DNA of 7,895 nucleotides from Treponema sp. (GTDB lineage Bacteria > Spirochaetota > Spirochaetia > Treponematales > Breznakiellaceae): assembly GCA_031268125.1 (NCBI GenBank), contig JAIRXT010000272.1, forward strand, positions 1 through 7,895. Reading direction: 5' to 3'. Below are positions 1 to 4,416 of the stretch, piece after piece. The position numbers were made by a program, and so were the translations under genes. The notes below the pieces were generated by a model that saw nothing but the letters and a program-made list of their open reading frames with translations, did not search any database and was not told the origin of the DNA. The stretch's first letter is position 1, and each line of letters starts with the position of its first letter.

Positions 1-201
1 GAGATGGTCCGCAAATTCAACCTCTACATGAAGGCCGGCGTGCGGGAATACTGGATCGTGGCGCCGGTGTCAAAAACCGTGCAGGTCTTTGCGCTGCAAA
101 ACGGCGCCTACGCCGGAACAATCTACGATTCCAAAGCTATGCTGCCGTCGTCAACGGTTGAAGGGCTCTCGATCAATTTAAGCGATGTATTTGCCGGTTA
201 A
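1..201 (+). CDS. Uma2 family (PD-(D/E)XK) endonuclease, C-terminal part
   Basis: The reading frame is open from the first base and ends in tandem stops (TAA TAA, 199-204), so this is the last 66 codons of a gene starting before the window. The segment KFNLYMKAGVREYWIVAP, followed by a V-x-VFALQNGAY strand, matches the end of the Uma2-family nuclease core, where K-x-x-LY-x-x-AGV-x-EYWIVDP is typical. The usual Asp of IVDP is Ala here. The catalytic D...E-x-K residues of the family lie upstream and are not visible. Uma2 proteins are PD-(D/E)XK-fold proteins, often in many copies per genome, and their biological role is largely unknown. The C-terminus (SINLSDVFAG) looks like a normal family end, so there is no sign of truncation on this side. 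The ATG at 4 is internal to the domain and not a real start. Confidence 0.85.
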   Translation, partial: EMVRKFNLYMKAGVREYWIVAPVSKTVQVFALQNGAYAGTIYDSKAMLPSSTVEGLSINLSDVFAG

Positions 202-311
202 TAAGCGCCGGGCCGGCAAGAATGCCGAACCACGGGCCGCGCAAGGGATAGAAGCGGAAATACTTTTGGAGCTGCAAAGCAGCGCCAAAAGATTGGAGCG
301 GATAGCCCGGT

Positions 312-328
312 CCCCGGCAGGGCCGGGG
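312..328. repeat. GC-rich hairpin between the convergent Uma2 and GNAT genes
   Basis: CCCCGGC (312-318) and GCCGGGG (322-328) are perfect 7-bp arms with a 3-nt loop. The hairpin lies in the 178-nt gap between two converging genes, where a shared terminator would be expected, but neither strand has a T-tract directly after it. It may help stop transcription. I see nothing else supportable in 202-379. Confidence 0.35.
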
Positions 329-379
329 ATGCGCCCAACATAAACCCGGTATTCAGCCAAAGTTTTTTAAGTAACAGCA

Positions 380-1567
380 CTAAACCCCATCGGGACTTTC
401 GAAGAACAGGGGCAGGGGCAGCAGGCCGCGCAAAAAGGGGTTTTTGAGGAGCTCCGGCGAAGCCCAGGGGGATGTTGAAAAGAAAAGCCGCGCCGCCCGG
501 AGGGGATCGAGAACGATGGCCCCGTCCCCAACGCCGGGGCTTACCTGGGCATGGCCCTGTTCCACGGCAATGCGGAAACAGCACTCCGGGGTCTTCGCCG
601 CTCCTTCCCCCCCGGTGATACGGAACAAGGCTTCTCCATCGGGAAGAGTCCCGCCGGCGGCCTTGAGCCGCAGCAGGGCGGAAAGGAGGGGCTGCCAGTC
701 AAAAACGGCAAAGCTGTAGGCTGTGGTTACGCGGTAATCCTCCGCAAAGGCGGAGAGGGCCTCAAGCTTTGCGGTTTCCCAGGGCTGGGCATTGACGTAC
801 ACCAGGTCCCGGTCGCCGGTCTTCCCCAGGTGATTCAAAAAACAGCCGAGGGCCTGGGCCATGAGCGCCGGTTCCTCCAGGTTTATTTCCGGGATGGTAT
901 TTTCACCGGCATTGTAGACAAGGTAGCCGGCAACGCCGCTTCCGTCCCGGAAGGCGAATATCCGGTTTTTCCAGGAGGAGAGGATGTCGAAGATCTTTTC
1001 TTCTTCCCGCTCGAACCGGGCGGCCTTGGACCGGTGGAACCGGCATATCTCCGCCAGTTCGCCGTCTCCGTTGTTCAGGGGGCGGACGGAAAAGGGGGAG
1101 GAAAAATCTTTCCCCAGGGTATGGCGGATGTTGCTCCGGCGGCATTCAAAAACCGTCTGAATACCCGCGGGGGTAAAGCCGAAATACTCGTAACGCTGCC
1201 GCTGCCCCCCCAAACAGCTCAGGACGATTCCGTCCCGGCGCATGTCCGCCAGGGCCGTTTCCATAAGGGTCCGCATGTAGCCCCTGGACCTTGCGTAGGG
1301 ATGAACCGAAACCATGCCTATTCCCCTGGCGGGCAGTACCGTGCCCAGGACATTCAGGCTCAGGGGATAGGCGCCTACCACGGCGCGAATCCTGCCGTCT
1401 TCCCGGGTGGTATAGTGGCGGCCCTGCATAAAATATTCCCGCCGGTAGAGTTTGGGAAGCAGGGCGGGAAAATCCGTGGGGCCGTGGGCGTGGCTAAAAA
1501 CGTAATTGCAAAAATCGATAAGCTCTTCGTAATCTTCCGGCTCCGCCGTGTCGTACCGTACGTTCAT
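380..1567 (-). CDS. Eis-like GNAT family N-acetyltransferase
   Basis: A 395-residue protein with the length and layout of the Eis group of GNAT acetyltransferases. It has an N-terminal GNAT domain (about 1-140), a second degenerate GNAT-like part, and a C-terminal SCP2-like region (about 300-395). The acetyl-CoA loop is visible as VSVHPYARSRGYMRTLM (86-102; R-S-R-G-Y-M is the R-x-x-G-x-G/A site). The block GGQRQRYEYFGF (120-131) holds tyrosines that align with the Eis general acid. In Mycobacterium Eis the C-terminal carboxylate acts in catalysis and the protein multi-acetylates amines such as aminoglycosides; the substrate here is unknown. I chose the ATG at 1567 because the GNAT fold starts directly after it and GGGGGA (1576-1571) precedes it, though with a short 3-nt gap. 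An ATG at 1645 would add 26 unrelated residues and overlap aroA. It starts 20 nt after the aroA stop, so it is probably cotranscribed with aroA. Confidence 0.85.
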   Translation of the reverse strand: MNVRYDTAEPEDYEELIDFCNYVFSHAHGPTDFPALLPKLYRREYFMQGRHYTTREDGRIRAVVGAYPLSLNVLGTVLPARGIGMVSVHPYARSRGYMRTLMETALADMRRDGIVLSCLGGQRQRYEYFGFTPAGIQTVFECRRSNIRHTLGKDFSSPFSVRPLNNGDGELAEICRFHRSKAARFEREEEKIFDILSSWKNRIFAFRDGSGVAGYLVYNAGENTIPEINLEEPALMAQALGCFLNHLGKTGDRDLVYVNAQPWETAKLEALSAFAEDYRVTTAYSFAVFDWQPLLSALLRLKAAGGTLPDGEALFRITGGEGAAKTPECCFRIAVEQGHAQVSPGVGDGAIVLDPLRAARLFFSTSPWASPELLKNPFLRGLLPLPLFFESPDGV

Positions 1568-1587
1568 GATTCCCCCGTATGTTTCGT

Positions 1588-2910
1588 TTATATCCGGTCC
1601 GCTTCCAGGAGTTCCAAAAAGCCCGGATAAGTAACCGCCGCGCACTGGGCCCCGTCAATTTCAACCGGGCCTTCCGCCCCCAGGGCCGCGGCGGCAAAGG
1701 CCATAGCAACACGGTGATCCCCGCGGCTGTCGATTGCCCCGCCGCCGATTCCCCCGGCGCCGTGGATCACCAGCCCGTCGGGCAGCTCCGTAACCTTGAC
1801 GCCCAGCTTCCCCAGTTCCGCGGCCATAACGGCGATACGGTCCGTTTCTTTTATCCGGGCGTGGGCCGCATTGACCAGGGCGGTGTCTCCCCGGGCGAAG
1901 GCGGCCAGTACCGCACAGGCGGGGAGCATATCGGGGGTGGCGTTAAGATCGAATTCGCCGCCCCGCAGGGGGCCGTGCCGCTCCACCCGCAGGACGGAAG
2001 GGGAGGCTTCCCGGCGGACAACACAGCCCATCTGTTCAAGGACCCGGAAAAAAGCCTTGTCCCCCTGGGTATCATCGTTTTCCAGCCCCAGCAGCGTCAG
2101 GGAACCGCCGGAGACGGCGGCGGCGGCGGCGGGGAAGGCGGCGGAAGAAAAATCCCCCGGCACGGGGCCGTTTTGGGGGCGGTAAACCGCGCCGCCCGGT
2201 ATGCGAAACCAGGAAAAATCGTCCGCCCGCTCGCAGGGGACGGCCTGGGCATCCAGGTATGCCAGGGTCATTTCCACGTAGGGCCTTTCGTTGAGCAGGG
2301 GTACTTCCAGTTCCGTAAGGGTCCCCCGGGGGGCCAGGGGGGCGGCGATCAGCAGGGCGGAAAGGTACTGGCTGGTGGGACATTCAACAGAAACCCTGCC
2401 CCCCTTCCATGGGCCCCGGACGGTGATGGGGGCGCAGCCCCCCTCCGATTCGGTATGTATGCCCAGGGCGGCCAGTGCCTTGAGGAGGGGGGCCGCACTG
2501 CGGCGGCGGATCTGGCCGTCCCCGTCAAAGCGGACCGGGTCCGTCCCCAAGGCGGCGGCGGCCAGGGCCAGGAACAGCGTTGTGCCGGAGTTCCCCACAT
2601 CAACAAGGACAGGGCCCCCGGCAAGCGCATGTTCTGCGCCACCCCGTACTTCCCAGCGGACAAGGCTCTCCCCCGCGGCGTCCGGGGGATTGGGACACAA
2701 GGGGTCTACGGCGCGGTGTTCGATGACTGCGGCGCCCAGGGCGCGGCAGGCGGCGGCGCAGGAACGGGTATCAAGGGAGTCCAGGGGATAATCGATCCGC
2801 GAAACTCCCTCCCCCAGGGCGGCGATAAGGAGCCGCCTGATCGTATGGGACTTGGACGCGGGGACACGCACCGTACCGGAAAAACGGTGCGGCCGGATTC
2901 GGGCAATCAT
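1588..2910 (-). CDS. aroA: 3-phosphoshikimate 1-carboxyvinyltransferase (EPSP synthase)
   Basis: A 440-residue cytoplasmic enzyme of the shikimate pathway: shikimate-3-phosphate + phosphoenolpyruvate gives EPSP + phosphate. Family motifs run in order over the full length: VPASKSHTIRRLL (K20, R25, like E. coli K22/R27), DVGNSGTT (104-111), RRRSAAPLLKALAALG (135-150), TSQYLSALL (179-187, substrate loop with Q181), GDFSSAAF (252-259), PDM with Asp327 (like D313), RIKETDRIAVMAAELGKLG (352-370; K354, E355, R358) and GDHRVAM (397-403; H399, R400). Three positions are unusual: Phe113 and Leu114 align with E. coli R100 and P101, and Val426 (CAAVTYPGF) aligns with the PEP-binding K411. The start is fixed: a TAG stop lies four codons upstream (2922-2920), although the ribosome site before the ATG is weak. 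It is the first gene of a likely aroA-GNAT operon. No fusion or frameshift was seen. Confidence 0.95.
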   Translation of the reverse strand: MIARIRPHRFSGTVRVPASKSHTIRRLLIAALGEGVSRIDYPLDSLDTRSCAAACRALGAAVIEHRAVDPLCPNPPDAAGESLVRWEVRGGAEHALAGGPVLVDVGNSGTTLFLALAAAALGTDPVRFDGDGQIRRRSAAPLLKALAALGIHTESEGGCAPITVRGPWKGGRVSVECPTSQYLSALLIAAPLAPRGTLTELEVPLLNERPYVEMTLAYLDAQAVPCERADDFSWFRIPGGAVYRPQNGPVPGDFSSAAFPAAAAAVSGGSLTLLGLENDDTQGDKAFFRVLEQMGCVVRREASPSVLRVERHGPLRGGEFDLNATPDMLPACAVLAAFARGDTALVNAAHARIKETDRIAVMAAELGKLGVKVTELPDGLVIHGAGGIGGGAIDSRGDHRVAMAFAAAALGAEGPVEIDGAQCAAVTYPGFLELLEADRI

Positions 2911-3004
2911 GTTCCGACACTAGCAGAAGAAACACCGGGCCGCAAGGCTGCAGCAATTTTTGGCAGCAATTTTACCTTTACAAAATTTTCCGATGGAAAA
3001 GACG

Positions 3005-3032
3005 CCTATAAAATCATCAGGGGTCCTGTCAG
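3005..3032 (-). promoter_or_regulatory. Candidate sigma70-type promoter for aroA
   Basis: Read on the minus strand, CTGACA (3032-3027, five of six consensus bases) is followed after 16 nt by TATAGG (3010-3005, four of six). Transcription would start near 2998, giving a leader of about 88 nt before the aroA ATG. This is the best pair found upstream of aroA but is only a motif match. Confidence 0.35.
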
Positions 3033-3033
3033 G

Positions 3034-3067
3034 GGAAAAACCAGGGGCCCTTCCCCCTTGTTTTTCC
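3034..3067. repeat. Interrupted 13-bp inverted repeat, terminator-like on both strands
   Basis: GGAAAAAC (3034-3041) pairs perfectly with GTTTTTCC (3060-3067). Inside it, after one mismatch, AGGGG (3043-3047) pairs with CCCCT (3054-3058) around a 6-nt loop. On either strand this reads as a GC-rich hairpin followed by a run of five T. It lies just upstream of the proposed aroA promoter, so it may insulate aroA from transcription arriving from further up, or it may be a repeat with no role. Confidence 0.5.
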
Positions 3068-3177
3068 ACTTTTTGCTTTCGCGAAACTGGACCCTTTGTT
3101 ACATCTTTCTGGCGTATTTTCTCCCCTTAAAAAAACTTAAAATTGCTTAAAAGGGGTTAATCCAGGTAAAAAATGGG

Positions 3178-3206
3178 TTGAACGGCTGCCGGTACGGTTT
3201 TATACT
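3178..3206 (+). promoter_or_regulatory. Candidate sigma70-type promoter in the intergenic region
   Basis: TTGAAC (3178-3183) and TATACT (3201-3206, five of six) are separated by an optimal 17 nt, predicting a start near 3213. There is no gene directly downstream; the Rpn gene begins 280 nt later. It could drive a long rpn leader or a short non-coding RNA ending at the hairpin near 3315-3338. Confidence 0.45.
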
Positions 3207-3212
3207 GCTTAA

Positions 3213-3338
3213 CGAGCCCGTACCTTTCCATTTTTAGGTTGAACTGTTATTTTTTTTTGAATTCGGAATTGCTGGCCGGCAGCAAGTTCCCGGCTTTCCT
3301 GCCGGGGGCAAAAACACCGCGCAGGGCGGTGGATTTTT
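3213..3338 (+). ncRNA. Possible small RNA of about 125 nt (speculative)
   Basis: The candidate is bounded by a good promoter-like pair at 3178-3206 and a hairpin plus T-run at 3315-3338. The interval contains no open reading frame of note and two further hairpins (3269-3285, 3289-3306). No known RNA family is recognised. The alternative is a structured leader or attenuator of the downstream Rpn gene. Confidence 0.2.
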
Positions 3339-3343
3339 CCCCC
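3304..3343. terminator. Bidirectional terminator-like hairpin
   Basis: The core stem CACCGC/GCGGTG (3315-3320, 3326-3331) has a 5-nt loop. It is flanked by AAAAA (3310-3314) and TTTTT (3334-3338), and outside those by GGGGG (3304-3308) and CCCCC (3339-3343), with small bulges of GA and C. On the plus strand T5 follows two bases after the stem; on the minus strand T5 follows immediately, which is the better terminator. No obvious minus-strand gene ends here, so its target transcript is unclear. Confidence 0.45.
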
Positions 3344-3402
3344 TAAATAAAACCAACATTGCTTATAAAGGGGATTAATCGCTGAGTTTCCGGGTTTTTG
3401 CT

Positions 3403-3430
3403 TTGTAAAATCCCCGGTTTGGGATATAGT
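3403..3430 (+). promoter_or_regulatory. Candidate promoter of the Rpn-family gene
   Basis: TTGTAA (3403-3408, four of six) and TATAGT (3425-3430, five of six) are separated by 16 nt. The predicted start, near 3437, falls inside the left arm of the large palindrome, so the palindrome would lie at the 5' end of the mRNA. A motif match only. Confidence 0.35.
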
Positions 3431-3473
3431 TAGAGTCTGTCCATAATGTGTCTACATTATGGACAGACTCTAA
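3430..3473. repeat. Perfect 20-bp inverted repeat with 4-nt loop before the Rpn gene
   Basis: The left arm TTAGAGTCTGTCCATAATGT (3430-3449) is matched exactly by its reverse complement at 3454-3473, with GTCT between them. After a single mismatch, two more outer pairs fit. The right arm ends 7 nt before the Shine-Dalgarno sequence of the Rpn gene. Each outer end carries TA next to GAGTCTGTCC, so the unit can also be read as a 38-bp palindrome flanked by TA duplications, as left by IS630/Tc1-type elements. It is too long and too perfect for an ordinary operator. It could be a minimal MITE, abutted insertion-sequence ends, or a strong hairpin controlling rpn expression. Confidence 0.9.
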
Positions 3474-3482
3474 TTAAGCAGG

Positions 3483-3487
3483 AAGGA
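3483..3487 (+). promoter_or_regulatory. Ribosome-binding site of the Rpn gene
   Basis: AAGGA (3483-3487) lies 7 nt before the ATG at 3495, supporting that start. It is the first unpaired sequence after the large palindrome. Confidence 0.75.
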
Positions 3488-3494
3488 CCCCGCC

Positions 3495-4361
3495 ATGAAA
3501 AACCGCCTTAACCCCCTCAACGATTTCCTGTTTCTCAAAGTCATGGGCGAAAAAGGGGACGAGGAACAACTCTGCGCCTTTCTCAACGCCGTCCTGGGCC
3601 GGAACGGACAAAACGCCGTCGAATCGGTGGAAATTATCGAAAACAAGACAATAACCGCCGAGGTCGTGGGCGACAAAAGCAGCATTCTGGATGCCCGGGC
3701 CAGAACTGCCGCCGGGGAGCGGGTTAATATCGAAGTTCAACTGCGGAACTTGGGGAACATGGACCGGCGGAGTCTGTTTTACTGGAGCCGGGAGTTTTCC
3801 CGGGGGATGGAGGCGGGGCAGGATTACCGGGAAACGGCCAAGGTGATAGCGATAAACATCGTGAACTACGAATTTCAGCCTGAAGTTGCGGCGTTTCACC
3901 TGAGTTTTCATATATGGGAAGACAAGCACCGGGAAGTATTGTTGACAGATGCGCTGGAGATACATTTTCTTGATATGGTAAAATTCCGGCGGACAGGGGA
4001 GCGGGACATCCGTGGGGAACCGTTACAGCGGTGGTTGACATGGTTTGACCGGGGGAGTTCCGAAGCGCTGGTGGAGGAGGTAATAAAGATGGATGCGGGG
4101 ATACGGAAGGCGGAAGAGAAGATGGCGAATGTATCGGGCGACAAGGAAGCGCTGCGGGCATACCAGATGCGGGAGATGGCCTTGTCCGACTGGACCAGCG
4201 GGATTAACCATGCCCGTGAAGAGGGTATGCGGGAAGGCTTACAGGCAGGCAAACGTGAAGGCATGCAGGAAATTGCCGTCAAAATGAAAAAGCGCGGAGT
4301 ATCTGCCGGTCAAATTGCAGAAGATACCGGGCTGTCCGTTGAAGACATAGCAAAATTGTAA
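3495..4361 (+). CDS. Rpn family recombination-promoting nuclease / putative transposase (PD-(D/E)XK)
   Basis: A 288-residue protein of the Rpn/transposase_31 family. The N-terminus NPLNDFLFLKVMG (6-18) and the core LDARARTAAGERVNIEVQ (65-82) are characteristic: Asp66, Glu80 and Gln82 form the expected D...E-x-Q active-site pattern of these PD-(D/E)XK DNA endonucleases. Further family features are YWSREFSRGMEAGQDY (96-111) and FHLSFHIWED (134-143). The tail has a charged stretch with repeated G-x-REG (about 240-257) and a helix-turn-helix-like end, KKRGVSAGQIAEDTGLS (265-281). E. coli Rpn proteins promote RecA-independent recombination and have been linked to anti-phage toxicity held in check by a C-terminal product of the same gene; a matching internal start is seen here at 4089. 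The gene is intact, preceded by a perfect palindrome and a good ribosome site, and followed 55 nt later by an unrelated gene. Despite the family name, true transposition is not established. Confidence 0.9.
   Translation: MKNRLNPLNDFLFLKVMGEKGDEEQLCAFLNAVLGRNGQNAVESVEIIENKTITAEVVGDKSSILDARARTAAGERVNIEVQLRNLGNMDRRSLFYWSREFSRGMEAGQDYRETAKVIAINIVNYEFQPEVAAFHLSFHIWEDKHREVLLTDALEIHFLDMVKFRRTGERDIRGEPLQRWLTWFDRGSSEALVEEVIKMDAGIRKAEEKMANVSGDKEALRAYQMREMALSDWTSGINHAREEGMREGLQAGKREGMQEIAVKMKKRGVSAGQIAEDTGLSVEDIAKL
4075..4081 (+). promoter_or_regulatory. Strong internal Shine-Dalgarno sequence within the Rpn gene
   Basis: AGGAGGT is an essentially full anti-16S match and lies exactly 7 nt before an in-frame ATG (4089). 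It is stronger than the site used by the full-length gene. It is encoded by Glu-Glu-Val codons, so chance is possible. Confidence 0.55.
4089..4361 (+). CDS. Possible intragenic C-terminal Rpn product (RpnS-like antitoxin), nested in frame
   Basis: Starting at codon 199 of the Rpn gene, an ATG with a textbook ribosome site would give a 90-residue protein identical to the Rpn C-terminus. It lacks the nuclease core and contains a charged helical region (MDAGIRKAEEKMANVSGDKE), the G-x-REG repeats and the helix-turn-helix-like end. In E. coli, Rpn genes are reported to encode such small C-terminal proteins (RpnS), which bind and block the full-length toxin. Two perfect TTGACA hexamers (3942-3947, 4035-4040) lie upstream inside the coding sequence, but neither has a good -10 at proper spacing, so a separate promoter is uncertain. 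Whether it is translated cannot be told from sequence alone. Confidence 0.4.
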   Translation: MDAGIRKAEEKMANVSGDKEALRAYQMREMALSDWTSGINHAREEGMREGLQAGKREGMQEIAVKMKKRGVSAGQIAEDTGLSVEDIAKL

Positions 4362-4380
4362 TGGCGGTTTTCCGCTTGCA

Positions 4381-4410
4381 TTGAACTACCACCGGGAAAA
4401 AGGCTAGAAT
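4381..4410 (+). promoter_or_regulatory. Promoter directly upstream of the anchored-protein gene
   Basis: TTGAAC (4381-4386) and TAGAAT (4405-4410, five of six) are 18 nt apart. The start of transcription would fall at about 4417, which is the GTG start codon itself, suggesting a leaderless mRNA. In agreement, no Shine-Dalgarno sequence lies at normal distance; the nearest AAGG ends 13 nt before the GTG. Confidence 0.45.
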
Positions 4411-4416
4411 ATATTA

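Larger units (their letters stand above)
3143..3380. repeat. Two near-identical direct repeats about 216 nt apart
   Basis: Copy 1 (3143-3162) reads TTGCTTAAAAGGGGTTAATC. Copy 2 (3359-3380) differs only by an extra T after TTGCTTA and an extra A before TTAATC. The copies flank the block holding a promoter-like pair and several hairpins (3178-3343). They may be protein-binding sites, or the flanks or relics of an inserted element. Confidence 0.5.
2911..3494. other. 584-nt gene-free divergent region rich in inverted repeats
   Basis: This stretch separates aroA (minus) from the Rpn gene (plus) and holds no convincing coding sequence. It is more AT-rich than its flanks and full of symmetric sequence. 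Besides the elements listed separately, it has a 10-bp palindrome TTTCGCGAAA (3077-3086); CCCCTT/AAGGGG arms (3123-3128, 3151-3156); GGTACGG/CCGTACC arms with a 20-nt loop (3191-3197, 3218-3224); TTGCTG/CAGCAA (3269-3274, 3280-3285); CCCGGC/GCCGGG (3289-3294, 3301-3306); and a run of nine T (3250-3258). The density of hairpins suggests regulatory RNA structure, accumulated repeats or remnants of small mobile elements. Confidence 0.7.

Noticed and set aside
312..328. GC hairpin as an intrinsic terminator for Uma2 or GNAT
   Set aside because: No T-tract follows on either strand, so it is listed only as an inverted repeat.
551..1630. 359-codon plus-strand open frame antisense to the GNAT gene
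   Set aside because: Shadow of a well-supported GNAT protein; no ribosome site or family signature.
1568..1645. Upstream ATG (1645) for the GNAT gene
   Set aside because: Would overlap the end of aroA by 58 nt and add residues without homology; the ATG at 1567 has a nearby G-rich ribosome site and begins directly with the GNAT fold.
3077..3086. TTTCGCGAAA palindrome as an operator
   Set aside because: Only 10 bp, single copy and not placed at a convincing promoter; mentioned only as part of the intergenic description.
1579..3150. 523-codon open frame on the plus strand antisense to aroA
   Set aside because: Composition is Gly/Pro/Arg-rich with no motif and lies entirely opposite a clear EPSP synthase; a by-product of GC-rich codons.
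3470..3965. Minus-strand open frames overlapping the start of the Rpn gene
   Set aside because: They lie opposite the Rpn catalytic core, and their sequences show no domain features.
4210..4270. Short repeated G-x-REG codons at the end of the Rpn gene as a DNA repeat
   Set aside because: They are protein-level repeats typical of the family's C-terminus, not an independent DNA repeat.
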